From Tremella fuciformis (taxonomy: Eukaryota > Basidiomycota > Tremellomycetes > Tremellales > Tremellaceae), in NCBI GenBank assembly GCA_032768795.1, contig CP136491.1, positions 3,164,501 through 3,228,500 of the forward strand: DNA of 64,000 nucleotides. Direction: 5' to 3'. The position numbers were made by a program, and so were the translations under genes. Of this stretch, positions 19,872 through 30,713 are shown one piece after another; position 1 is the stretch's first letter, and each line of letters begins with the position of its first letter. A model generated the notes under the pieces. It searched no databases, was not told the DNA's origin, and was given only the letters and a program-made list of their open reading frames with translations.

Positions 19872-22091
19872 TCACAAGGCAGAATCGGACCAACTCTGGC
19901 TCGACGATCCCGCTTGAGCTTGCACATTGCGTTTCTCCGGGTCGACCGCCGCCGACCTGAGTATGCCTGACAGTGAAGCAATCTTGCGGCGATTCGTCGA
20001 CGTCGAACGCGACGATGCCCAGGACTGGATGCCTTCGTCGGCGGTCGAGAGCAACCAGCTCACATATGGATCGCCAGATTGTTCGAACGCTTTTGCCTGG
20101 ACGATCAAGGCGCACACTGAGTCGCATTCAGCAGACGTCGCACGGGGGCCAGTCAAGCCTCGCTCACTCGCCGGGTAGATCACGATGGACCACACGTCAA
20201 GGAAGAAGGCGCCGTCTGGCGTGTTGAGCCAGTAGATGGCCTGTTCGGAACGCCGACAGAGATCCGCCCACCTCTTGCGCACGGGGCGGTACGTGACGTG
20301 AGGAGGAATGACACCTCTGGGCCAGAGAAAGGCTCTTTGAAAGGTAAACTGTGATCAGAGACAGCTATCACCGCCGTATTTGCACACTCACCTCCAGTGC
20401 GACAATGAACAGATTAAGCAATGAGCCGGCGGAACGCAGCTCGAAGCGGGGCGAATACGGCCATGTCGCCGGCAGCTGCTCGATCCAATCGTCGATATCT
20501 TTCTGCAGGACGAAGAGCGACACGTCGTCCGCTTTCTGCAATCCCAGCGGCGAGCAGCACAACCGATCTTGTCAATCTCAGCCGGAGACCGGACCGCAGC
20601 CCTCTGGTCAGGAAGGATGACGTTCACATGCTCTGCCCAGGAGGATACTGAGTTGCGTGAATTCCGAGAAGAATCTGAAACATGCGGCTCTGCCAATATC
20701 ACCATCTCGGATGCCGTCTGCGTAATGTCGAGGCATGGGCGCGTCGCAATGGGCCAAATCGATGAACAGCGCCTGACCCTCGGTCAAGGCGAGCCTGGGC
20801 ACAGTCGTCACTGAGCTCTTCTAACTTCCTGTGTCACGAGCTCACCACCGATCCATAGAGATGCAAGCCCCCCAAACCCTGTAGCGGCGGTTGGACTGGA
20901 AGTAGGGGATCCTGGAAGGGGATATCAGGCGGTGGAGAGCCTGACTTCTCAGTTACAAGAGGTTATCACCTTCGTCTCCACGCACGATGGAAAAGGCCAT
21001 TCGCAGCGCAGAGCCGATGTTCCGCCACACGGCTCCTTTGACATCGGAACCCTCTGGGCCGTTAAGATCCTCGTTCATGCCGATTAGCAATAGCACTTGG
21101 ATGGTGTTGAGACAGCTCGTCGCCATCATCTTGGTTACGTCCGGCCCGGCGAGCAACGCGTGCAACGTCGATAGAAGCGAATTGCGTATCTCGCCCGGGA
21201 CTTCGCGGGACTGCGCAGCGAGCGCGATGTGCACCAGGCGGACGATTTTTGGAAGAGGTGTTGCGGGGATTGACGTCGAGTTGACTTGGGAGAACTTTTG
21301 CACATGCTCCTCGTCGGCCTTGTCGGCCAACACGCTGGAGTCGGTCGTCACTCCGGTTGAGGCATAGACTTACCTCTCTGATACAGATATGACGGGAAAG
21401 TACGGGATGATACGATCGCGAGCGGTCTCATACACTGCTCGAGGTCATCATGGTCTTACCTCTGGATTGGCGGACAGACCCACAAGATGTGAGAACAGAG
21501 GACGAGCCGACCTCGGACACGAGCTTGGCTTGGGCGCTTGTAAAAGAGAGGCCTTTGTTCGAGGGCTCGCCCCCGTCCATTCGACCCATTAGTAGCCCGT
21601 CGTCTTCAAAGCCGCCGATGCAGCCGCGATAAACGTCATATCGGTCGTCGATGCCTTGCAACTTGTCTCGGACCTCGACGTTGCGCGGCGCATAGGCCCA
21701 TACGAGGTGCAGCAGGCTCGAGCTGCCCATATACGTCGCTTCGACCCCCTGGTTCTCGAACAGTCCCTTGATCTTCCTCTCGACTTGTCTTCGCCGAGGT
21801 CTGCCGTCCTGACCGGGGTCAGCTTGAACGAACCGCCGGTGGAAGAGGTCAGTTTACCTTTGGCGCTGGGGCGACTTTCTCGCATGGAAGGTCGGCAGAG
21901 ATGCATTTCTTGCATCGCTCTTCGCCCTTGACTGCCTCGCATCTGTCCACTTCAGCCTGGCGCTTGAGAGCCGGCGTCTTACGGTAGACTCGCCTGATCC
22001 GATGCACTCGACAATAGTCGCAGGCCCGTGAACGACGTCGTTGCCCCGGAGTGGCGCCTAATGGCGAAGTCAGGCTGTACTTGCCACTCAT
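19872..22091 (-). CDS. Zn2Cys6 transcription factor
   Basis: Nine exons (21994-22091, 21858-21942, 21484-21808, 21374-21434, 20986-21334, 20846-20940, 20628-20794, 20388-20567, 19872-20332) give 606 aa and all phases close. The DNA-binding domain is C-x2-C-x6-C-x8-C-x2-C-x6-C (ACDYCRVHRIRC, then CKKC and C). A GC-AG intron (GCGAGT donor) splits the Arg codon before the third Cys. The fungal_trans middle region shows NIGSALRMAFSIALHRL, RRYRVWGACISMDRWLALTE and QLSILLGRAYRLCCS, each formed across introns, which supports the model. It is probably the local regulator of the genes at 22306-29829. An extra intron in the last exon is possible. Confidence 0.85.
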
Positions 22092-22305
22092 CTTGCAGTC
22101 TGCAGTAACCGTTAATGTGGGACCTTAAGATGATCATCATCGACCTGGTCTCCACGCCAATAAGCCCTGGCCATCTAGCAACAGACGAGGCTGGATCAAG
22201 TGGAGTGGACCAGATTAAGCGGGTCGGGTTTGGCCGAAGCGGGATTGGATCCCTCCTTATGTAGGACCTCCCCGCCAGCTGTGCATGCTCGATCACTGAC
22301 TGAAG

Positions 22306-23233
22306 CTAGTGACATGCATCTGCAACGCGCATGTCGAGGACCAGCATCGAGCCAGCAGAATGACTCATAAAAGTACCCGGCAGCTTCGAATCCATTACAA
22401 TCTGCTGTGGCGTCACACCGCATCCCCAGTACACTGGTATCTCGCCCTCCTTCATCTCGCTCGGACTGCCCCACACCGGGCGCTTCCCGTAGACATCGTC
22501 TATGCCCAGCTGAGCGGCGCCCTCGGGACCCCATGCCACTGGCTCCCCATGCGTGCGGATGAACGGCCGCGTCGCCTCCCGTACCTCTTCGATCTTGTCC
22601 GCCGGGAACGGGCGCATCGACACGACCATGCGACCCTTGAACACTGACGAGATTCAGTTACTGCTCTGCTCACTTGGGACGCGACAACAGCTCACCTCCA
22701 GCAGGGAAGAGCTGCGTCGTTGTGACATACACGGGCGCATGGCGGCCGAGCTCTTGATGCCGCAGACCGAGCCCTTTGTCCGTGAGGGCCGACTCGAACG
22801 TGTAGCTGCACCCAATGAAGAAAGCCACGCTGTCGCTCTGCCACTCCGCCTTGATGTCCCTCTTTTTCTCCACAAACTTGCCGTCCGTGTACACATTGTA
22901 CCAGGCGCAATCGGTCCGGATATCGCTGTCCTCAGCGAGAGCAGGAGGAACGGTGGGATCTCCGACTCTGGTCTCGCCAAGCAGAGGGCAGGGGACGGGA
23001 TTCCGGATGCACAGGTCCCGGAAGTCGTCGGCGTAGCGCTGGGGGACGATGATCACGTTGGCCTGCGCATAGCCCGGTGCCATACCCGTCGTGGTGGTCG
23101 TGGGCAGCTTATCCTCTCGACACAGCTGGCGCACTTGACTGGGCGTCGTCGTCGCTTGTCGCAGGGCTACCGCAGCGTCGGTCTTGACTGCAGGCGGCAC
23201 GGTCACCGGCTTGGCTTCGAGGTCGACAGTCAT
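22306..23233 (-). CDS. DUF1445 / D-glutamate cyclase family protein
   Basis: Two exons (22696-23233, 22306-22643; 52-nt intron) give 291 aa, close to the family's usual 260-290. Conserved blocks are APGYAQANVIIVPQRYADDF, RNPVPCPLLGETRVGDP, DIRTDCAWYNVYTDGK, VAFFIGCSYTFESAL, GRMVVSMRPF and VYWGCGVTPQ, all typical of PF07286. Family members include the mitochondrial D-glutamate cyclase of vertebrates, which makes 5-oxo-D-proline; many bacterial members are called putative hydro-lyases. No mitochondrial targeting peptide is obvious. It is head-to-head with the MFS permease across a 556-bp shared promoter, suggesting co-regulation. The substrate here is unknown. Confidence 0.87.
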
Positions 23234-23789
23234 CCTGGCACCAAGGCAGAGATGTCTGCTCTCATTCGTGAGGCGGGCGTCATCTGCTTTAGAGTGCCTG
23301 CAAGGCGGACTCACAATCCAGACTTCGGCATGGCGTTTCCCCCAAAGCAGACACGGCGCTGGGCGCGGGGTTCATGGCGGCCTGAATACAGTCGGGTACA
23401 CATCGGGTGCGCGTCGGGTATGGCAGAACTATGCATAACTAACTATAAGCCGCCCCTGCCCCTGGTCCCGTACAAGGTTGATTAAGGCGCTCTCTGATTC
23501 GAGCAGGACGATAAGAAGCTGGAAGGGGAAGCGGGGTTCAACCGCGAGAGGCCCCCGCGATCGGTTCGGGAAACGCCAGGCAATCTGGACCTTGTTCCCC
23601 GAAATGTTGCCCCCCTCATAGAGGGCACAATGACGATCGCAACCCCGTACGAACGGTATCACGGGTTTGACCATCTTTTTTGGGAGTCTACGGTGAAGTG
23701 GATATAAGGATGCATGGTGACCCCTGCTTGCTGCGTTGAGCACACTAAGGTGGCATCCTACATTCCCTTCGTTGACCTAAAACGCAGTC
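23234..23789. promoter_or_regulatory. Divergent promoter, DUF1445 gene and MFS permease
   Basis: TATAAG at 23703-23708 lies 82 bp before the permease ATG. CCGCGATCGG at 23555-23564 is an everted CCG-N4-CGG, the half-site arrangement many Zn2Cys6 dimers bind. No gene is supported inside. Confidence 0.5.
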
Positions 23790-25861
23790 ATGACCAGGGA
23801 CGATTTCACCGCTGCTATGGCGTTCGAGCCCGAGAACAAGATCCCGGAGACTGAAGTGACCGACCAAGAGGCCCAGCCCACGCTTGACGCCGTTGCCGAG
23901 GCCAAACTGACCAGGAAGTTGGACCTCTTCCTGATTCCCATCTTGGGCGTAAGTCGATCGGATGCTCGTTCACAGTCGAGCATGCGGTTCTTGCACTGGA
24001 GTCACCCTTGGCAGCAGCTGACGCTGAACAGATTCTATACCTGCTGTCCTACCTTGATCGTGGAAACATGTGGGATTCTGTGCCTCCACGGCGAGACAAG
24101 GGCTAAAGCGGGCAGCGGAAATGCCAAAGTCGCCTCGCCGTCCATCATGACCACCTTGAACCTCACTTCCGTCCAGTATGGCGCCGCGGTATCCGTGGTC
24201 TATGCAACGTAAGCAGGCCCATCTGGTTCCCCAAGCGTGGCCTGATCGACGCAGCTATGTGGTCTTTGAGCCAGTCTGGTCCAACTTGCTGAAAATCATC
24301 ACGCCAAGGATAGTCCGTGAGTAAGCTTCCGCACGGTCCTACGCCTGCTGAAGAAGGCAAAGTGGCAGCTTCGACCACGATCTGGGGCGCGATAACCATC
24401 GGCACCGCGTTCGCCAAAACCTATGGCCAGCTGTTGGCGATCCGCATCCTTCTTGGCGTCTTCGAAGCGGGTCTGTTCCCCTGCATCTGCGTCTATCTCT
24501 TCATGGTCTACCGCCGAGAAGAGATCGGGCGGCGCATCTCGTACATCTTCTGTTGTTCTGTGAGCCCCAAATAGCTGTCTGGAGCGAATCTGATCGAGCT
24601 AGGCACTGTCGGGCGCCTTCGGTGGACTCATCGCCTATGGCCTGATCAGAATCGATAGCGGATCCCTCTTCGGTTGGCAGTACCTCTACCTCGTAAGTCG
24701 AGCTGCATCTTCATCGGGATGTGAGGGTGAATTCCCTTAGGTTGAAGGGATACTCTCTTTGTGCGCTGCGCCTCTTACGTACTTCTGGATCCCGAACACC
24801 ATGGACAAGGCTTGGTTTCTTACCGCCGAGGAGAAAGAGCAGGCCAGAATCCGCTATGAGATGAACAAGATTCACTACGACCCGGCCGAGCAGTTCAGCT
24901 GGCGCCAGGTCGGTCTCGCCCTGACCGACTGGAAGGTCCGTGTCCCATACTCCCACCCCTATCTGTTTGCTGAAAGAATAGACCTTTGCTTCTGGGGTCA
25001 TTATGTTCGGTGCCGCTGTCCTTCAATATGGTCTGGGAACCTTCATGTGAGCACCCATCACACGCTCAACGTGATGGCGGCACAGCTGAGAGTGCTCTCC
25101 AGGCCCTCAATCATCAGCGGCATGGGCTACTCCAATGTCAACGCGCAGCTCTTGACTGTGCCCGTGTACATCCTCGCCGCGCTGTCTTTCCTCGTCCTGG
25201 CGCGATTCAGCGACTACTACCGCGTGCGAAGCCCCTTCATGGCCCTTGCCTTCACGTTCACATGCATTGGTCCGTCAATTTTCCCAAATGCAGGCCATAC
25301 TGAGTGTTCAGGCTTCGGTATTCTCATCGGGGTAGAGAGCCCGAAAGGAAGATACGCCGGCCTGTTCATCTGCGCCCTCGGTGCGTCATCGTTCCCCCTC
25401 AACTGCAGATACAAGCCAATGCTCACCCTGCGACAGGTCTTTACGTAGGCGGCGGCCTCAACGTGTCCTGGATCAGCGGCAACACTGCCGGGCACTACAA
25501 GCGCGTCTCCTCGTTTGGCGTCAACCAGCTGATGGGCAACTCGGCCGGTGCAGCGTGCGTCACGATCGTACTCTGCCCCAAGTCTGGGCTGATCCCGCAG
25601 CATCGGTACCATTTACAGCTCCAAGCTCGCTCCTCGATACTACCGCTCGATGTACATCTCTCTGGGTCTATCAGGGCTGGCCTTGGTCACAATCATCATC
25701 AAGGTGTGTTTTCGCTCTAAGCCGTGGCCGCAACTTGCTGAACTTTTTAGGCTTTCTTCCTCTGGCGCATCAACAAGAAGCGCGAGAAGCTTTGCGCAGA
25801 AGGTGCAGAGGACAGGCCGGAGCTTGGAGACCGAAACCCCCATTTCAGGTTCCTTCTATAA
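23790..25861 (+). CDS. MFS permease, anion:cation symporter (DAL5/TNA1-like)
   Basis: Thirteen exons give 486 aa: 23790-23948, 24032-24069, 24116-24208, 24255-24316, 24369-24559, 24603-24692, 24741-24935, 24982-25046, 25103-25269, 25312-25380, 25437-25554, 25601-25703, 25751-25861. Twelve GT-AG introns of 42-83 nt keep frame. Family marks: a soluble N-tail ending ATTK-type KLDLFLIP, YLLSYLDRGNIGNAK across two introns, VFEAGLFPCICVYLF with the RREEIGRR loop, and the C-terminal FLWRINKKRE then RNPHFRFLL. ACS-family carriers import organic anions such as allantoate, nicotinate, ureidosuccinate or small peptides at the plasma membrane. Context suggests it imports the substrate of the neighbouring enzymes. 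Confidence 0.88.
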
Positions 25862-26218
25862 GGGGAGCCCACAAGAGCGGCATCTGCTTTCCCCAAAAGG
25901 GTTAACCCGTCCCACAAAGTCAGCAAGATATCAATAGTGACGGAGTTTCCGTAGTCCGTGGTCGCGTGAGGGGTTCTTTGAATAATCAGCCAGGAATGTC
26001 ATTCAATACCTTTCGCATCCCCCATGCCAACTGGCCTGTGTCTCTGAGGATTCCTGCCACTATCCGTGCGGATGAGGGCTTTGCAAAATTCGACTTCCCC
26101 TTTTAGAACAGTTAGAATACTCGGCTAACCTTGTTGGCTTCGGCATTGAATCCCGCGTCCAATTCCCGTATAAACTATACGAACCCGGTCGCGGCCTCCA
26201 TCTCGCCGCATCGTCGTC
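25862..26218. promoter_or_regulatory. Promoter of the cyclase-family gene
   Basis: TATAAAC at 26169-26175 lies about 45 bp before the ATG. CCGGTCGCGG at 26185-26194 is another CCG-N4-CGG, between the TATA box and the start codon. Confidence 0.45.
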
Positions 26219-27428
26219 ATGACCGCGACAGACACTTTCCCCCGCTTCGAAGATCTGCCATTACGCCGGCCAGGTCCGCCACTGAACGCCTGGGGACTGT
26301 TCGGAGACGACGATGAGCTTGGCCGCCTGAATCTCATCACGCCCGAAGTGATTCGCGGGGCACTGTCGGAGGCCCAACATGGGATAGTCGTCAACCTCAA
26401 GTGCGCGTCAAACGGGACATGTGCATCATCAGAAAGGTGCTGATGCCTCGCAGCATGCCGTTGTCTTTTAGACCCTTGAACGTCAATCGGAGCGGTCTCA
26501 AGCACGAGATGTAAGATACTCCGTGCCGACTCGTCTGGTCTGAACGCTGCAGTCTCGCTGCGCACTGGGGCAACGACGACTACGTAGCTTTCAACACGCA
26601 AGCTTCGACGCAGTGGGATGGTCTTCGGCACTGTCCTTATCTAGACTACCCAGTGGTCGGCGAGAAGTCGTCCGTCCAGCCTGTCCGGCCTCCGCGAATG
26701 GGTGCTGAAGAGTTCCCCAGTTATTACAACGGCATGCTTTCGAAAGATGCCAGTGATCCAAATAACAAGAAGATGGGCGTCGACAGTTAGTCTTACCTGG
26801 TGGGCATGACAGCAGCAGCTCACAGGAGACTATGCGCGGAAGCCCATCACCTCGCGTGCGCATCTGCTGGACCTGCCGCGATACAGGCAGCGCCGCTCTC
26901 TGCCTGACATCAGCTGGTTTGACAACAAGACGCCCATCAGCCTGGAAGAGCTCCAGGGTTGTGCAGCAGACCAAGGGATCGAGTTCCGGTCGGGCGATAT
27001 CCTGGCTGTCAGGACAGGCTGGACGGACGCGTGGGCAGCCTTGAGCGAGGAGGAAAAAGAAGCACTGCCGCACAAGTGGGCGCAGGGCGGTTGCTGTGGA
27101 GTAGCTACAAACGAGGCGATGATGAAGTGGCATTGGGATCAGCGGTTCGCTGCTGTGCTTACAGACTGGTGAGGCCCGCTTTCGCGGCAAACTTCACAGG
27201 GCTCATCTTGTCAGCGCCGCATACGAGGCATGGCCCCCGACGCAGCGACCCGCTCTACATGCCATTTTCCTCGCTGGCTGGGGAATGCCGATTGGGGAGA
27301 CGTTTGATCTGCGTGAACTGGCGGCAAAGTGCGCAGAGCTGAACAAGTGGACCTTCTTGTTTGCCAGTGTGGCATTGAATGTTCCTGGTGGGATCGCGAG
27401 CCCTGGCAACGCCCAAGCCATCCTGTGA
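26219..27428 (+). CDS. PF04199 cyclase-family hydrolase
   Basis: Five exons (26219-26400, 26454-26510, 26553-26785, 26826-27168, 27215-27428) give 342 aa. Conserved stretches are WGLFGDDDELGRLNLITPEV, AAHWGNDDYVAFNTQASTQW, DILAVRTGWTDAW and FLAGWGMPIGE, followed by LNVPGGIASPGNAQAIL. The family includes kynurenine formamidase and isatin hydrolase, metal-dependent enzymes that open cyclic amides or hydrolyse formamides; the fungal branch of about 330 aa is mostly uncharacterised. The usual H-x-G-T-H-x-D metal motif appears altered here (HWGNDDY). It lies between the permease and the oxygenase, whose 3' end is only 27 bp away (convergent). Confidence 0.85.
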
Positions 27429-27455
27429 TGCATACTGTCTGTAGCACGCGCCATA

Positions 27456-28894
27456 CTATACGGGCAGCAGGACTGAGACGCCGTTGATCGTGCGTTTCGA
27501 ATACCACTTGCCGTCCATCTCGACTCGATGCGACAGATCATGCACCTCGCGCATGTTGGCTACCTGGATTTCCCGCCATTCTTTGTTGGTAGGCACGGGC
27601 AAGCCGGCGCTCCGCAGCTTGGTAAATTCCTTGAACACGCCCTGATACGAGATTGGGCCCTCCCTTTTGATCAAGGGCGATTCTACGACGGTCAACTTTG
27701 AACTTCCAAGAGGCGTGCAGATGTGGACGTACCGGTTGCCACCTCCGTCTTCAGATTGCCCTTGGCCGCGTTGAACAAGACCAGCGACAAGCGTTCCAAT
27801 TGCAGCTGGTCCGAGGGTGGCTGGTATACGCGGTGTCGGGTCGCTTTGAAGTGTCCAGCGGAGACGATCTCGAGCGTCTCGCCCAGATTGACGACCAAGG
27901 CGCCTGGATTATATGCGACGTACCGCCATTGCTCGTCCAGCCCCCAGACCTGCAGGCTTGAGACGGGCACCGAGAACAGCAGGGTGGTGGTACCTCACCA
28001 TCAGCCAAATACCTCGCGCGGACCGACCAACAGGAACGAACCGTAGTCGGTGTGCCCGTTCATGCGGAGGCCGCCTCCAGTCTCCTTGAGATCGTCGCTC
28101 ATGGGGCTGAAAAGGGCGTGGCGGAAGTACCCATCTGATAGGGGGGGTCGATCGTGGGCTTGCACGTGCTCCCATAGCCAGTCGTCGGGGAGCTCGAGAG
28201 CTCGCGAGAGCAGGACGAGGAGGCGTCGGTTGACAGACTCGGTCAGGTACTCGAGCGGTGAGCTCTGAGGTGATGGGACAGCAGCACTAGATCCACCAGG
28301 CAGAACGCCTTGATCTCGTCGAAGAACGGCTGGATGCAGGTGGGAATGCGGTTGACGTCCTCCAGGTCCTGCTGGTAAAAGTTGAAGTGTTTGATGCCAT
28401 CAGGACGACCCTTTGCTCGCTTTCACTCAGCGTATCACGGACATAATTATGTCGCGAAAGCGCACCTTCCAGCCAAAAGGGGGTTTGTAACCCGAGAACT
28501 GACCGCTCTCGGGGGTCCACAGCAGTCGTTCCTGGTCTTGCTCAGAGATGTGCGTATGCATGTGCTGGGCGATGGCGAATTGGCGGTGCAGCTTCTGTGG
28601 GCGACCGGACAGTACAGATCACGGCCAGCTCACCTGGTCGAGGGATATCCCATAGTTGGTCAGGAAGACGAATCCGTCCTCTCGGATGGCAGTCTTGGTA
28701 GTCTGGACAAGATCCTTGACCACCTGAGGATCGGGAGAGTCGAGCAGCGAGAGGTCGATCTCGTGCAGTTTGGCGAAGCCATGTATCTCTTTTGTTGCAG
28801 GAGGCGGTATCCATGGGGCAATATCTGGTTTGCCTTCCGCCGAAGGCGCTTGAAAAGGCGCTGACGTGACGGGCAATGGCACGGGGATGGGCAT
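27456..28894 (-). CDS. 2-oxoglutarate/Fe(II) oxygenase (IPNS-like family)
   Basis: Six exons (28634-28894, 28466-28594, 28297-28410, 28042-28264, 27743-27993, 27456-27695) give 405 aa with closed phases. The N-terminal DIOX_N region holds DLVQTTKTAIREDGFVFLTN. The catalytic double-stranded helix has the iron ligands H-x-D in MNGHTDYGTTTLLFSVPV (formed across an intron) and the distal His in KATRHRVYQP, and R-x-S for 2-oxoglutarate in LERLSLVLF. The group includes thymine-7-hydroxylase, flavonoid-type and isopenicillin-N-synthase-like enzymes, so the substrate cannot be named. The 32-nt intron at 28265-28296 is very short. Divergent from the RidA gene. Confidence 0.88.
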
Positions 28895-29287
28895 GGTGTC
28901 TCAAGCCGGTAGAGGGCTCTGAGCACATTGTCGTGTCCAGGCTATATCTTGACATCTCGCCGCAGGCGCTTCCTAGTCAGCGCAGCGGGCAAACGGACCT
29001 GAATGCCGATGGTGGCAATGGGGAAAGTGGGACATTGGAAGCGGACTCGGGTACACTGCTCGGGTGACACCCCGGGTAGACTATGGGTCACATTTTGTTC
29101 TCTTGGACACGGGTCAATTCCGGCATCGGGGATCCCTTGCAACCTTGCTGGGCGCTGTGTATGAGCCGGATGTTGGGCTCGACAAGGTCTTGCTAAGACT
29201 GGGCATGGCAAAAGCAGAGATGGGGTACAAGCCCAGCTCGTCTCCCTGGACCCCGACTCGCCATCCGAAGGTTCACTTTGTGCAGAC
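28895..29287. promoter_or_regulatory. Divergent promoter, oxygenase and RidA gene
   Basis: A third CCG-N4-CGG (CCGGCATCGG) lies at 29120-29129. No coding region is supported. Confidence 0.4.
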
Positions 29288-29829
29288 ATGTCGCTGTCCA
29301 TAGTCCACAACAACGCCTACCCGCAGAAGGCGCACAATTGTCAGTCGCGAGTCCTATTGCATCCTGGCTGCTGAGCGCTGAAGCGCTACAGCTCCTGCCG
29401 TCAAAGTCCCCGGCCTCATCTTCTGCTCGGGGCAGGTTGGGAAAGACGCCGACATTGAAAAGGCGACCGTGAGCGCAATGTCGGCCAGGTGAGAGCTTGG
29501 CTAACGCCATAGACGACCGCTCTCAGCAATCTGAAGGCTGTCCTCGAGCTGGGAGGGTCGTCGCTGGAACAGGTCGTCAAGTATAACATATACCTGCTGG
29601 ACATGGCCGATTATGACGCTATGAACAAGGCTTTCGTTGCCGTGAGTCGTCGGACCTTGCCTCGAGACGACGAGGTTTGATACGCCAGTTCCTGCCTCAC
29701 CCCAAGGTGAGCGTCGGCGACAACGGTTCGAGTCTCACAGCTGAGCTTGAGCCCGCTAGGACATGTATCCAAGCGGCTACACTCCCAGCCAAGGCCATCA
29801 TCGAGATCGAGTGCATTGCTCAATGCTGA
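29288..29829 (+). CDS. RidA/YjgF/UK114-family enamine/imine deaminase
   Basis: Five exons (29288-29339, 29392-29468, 29513-29641, 29689-29706, 29752-29829) give 117 aa, the normal family length. VPGLIFCSGQVGKD, ALSNLKAVLELGGSS, VVKYNIYLLDM and PARTCIQAATLPAKAIIEIE match RidA proteins, including the catalytic Arg in P-A-R. RidA proteins release ammonia from reactive enamines and imines; RutC plays such a role in pyrimidine catabolism. The last intron could end at either of two nearby AGs, which differ by two residues. Its presence suggests that the neighbouring pathway makes an imine or enamine intermediate. Confidence 0.85.
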
Positions 29830-30081
29830 TGCGTGATGGCGTCGGAGATGCTGGCGGTGGAGACATAGATCGGGTGATTAGCCATTGCGCCTGTGCAGCC
29901 GCATACCATTACTGGCCGTGTCCTCTGTCTTTCTACATAGCAAGTCCTTGTTGCATCAAGTTGGCGAAGTGGAAAGCTGTAACGCAAAGGAATTTCCATT
30001 TCGGGAAATCACAGCGTCGACCCTTATGAACGTTCGAGCGCCACGAGCTCTCTATTTCCTCATCATCTTTCCACCGCCAGC

Positions 30082-30339
30082 ATGATTCGCTCCAACCCCA
30101 CCGCCATACCCCTCCGCGCGTCAGACATCAAGCTCCTCCATGCAGAGATCGAGCGGCGGCGCGAAACAGGCGAGCATCCCGCCCAAGGGCAAGCTCAGCA
30201 GAGTGCACAAAGTGTATCGGGACCGACTCCCGCACAGAAGGAGAAGCAGAATGCGGACAGAGAGGGGTACAACGCGCTCGAGGACAACCGCAGGCGCCGC
30301 GAAGGTATGACGGCGGCAGAGAGGATCGGCTTGCAGTGA
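30082..30339 (+). CDS. CDC26: CDC26-like anaphase-promoting complex subunit
   Basis: Single exon, 85 aa. The N-terminus MIRSNPTAIPLRASDI matches the short conserved start of CDC26/Hcn1 proteins (M-L/I-R-x-x-P-T-x-I-x-L then an acidic position and Ile/Val). The rest is charged and low in hydrophobics (IERRRETGEHPAQ, NALEDNRRRREGM), as usual for the disordered tail. CDC26 N-termini pack into the TPR groove of Cut9/APC6 in the APC/C. The call rests on about 15 residues. The gene lies 250 bp past the RidA gene and is probably not part of that cluster. Confidence 0.65.
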   Translation: MIRSNPTAIPLRASDIKLLHAEIERRRETGEHPAQGQAQQSAQSVSGPTPAQKEKQNADREGYNALEDNRRRREGMTAAERIGLQ

Positions 30340-30713
30340 AGAGTGATAAGTGTGCATCATCGGGTGGGCGGCAGAGAGCACAAGCTGGCTTGGAGCTCAT
30401 ACCGCCAGATCCTGTCGCTGGACAACCCGACGCGCTTTCACGGTCTCGACAGTTCGCCAGCGCACAACTTTTGGTCTCGCAGCGACCTCGCGAGCTTCAC
30501 TTCATTCGACCAGTCAGCTATGCAAGCACTCGCGTCGAAGTGACTCTCCCCTCGTCGATACCTCCAACACGCGAATCGGAGAACGGGACAATGGCAGCTA
30601 CAGCCCCGGTATCGCTTACGTCTTCGCACTACGAAATGTCCATGCGGATGCATCATTGGTTCATTATGCTGCTACAAATTACTCAGACACGCCAGACATG
30701 CAATTGATACTCA
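30340..30713. other. Convergent intergenic region
   Basis: 3' flanks of the CDC26-like gene and of the aspartic protease. Nothing else is supported. Confidence 0.5.

Noticed and set aside
20341..20985. Apparent frame breaks in the Zn2Cys6 gene suggesting a pseudogene
   Set aside because: Choosing the acceptor at 20941 and the donor at 20387 restores all phases and the expected RRYRVWGACISMDRW and GRAYRLCCS motifs.
22553..23485. 310-aa plus-strand ORF opposite the DUF1445 gene
   Set aside because: Shadow ORF; the minus strand carries a clear conserved family with a valid intron.
27692..27970. Apparent frameshift near the end of the oxygenase gene
   Set aside because: A 47-nt phase-0 intron (27696-27742) joins LKTE to LTVVESPLIKREG and closes the 405-aa model, though its donor is weak.
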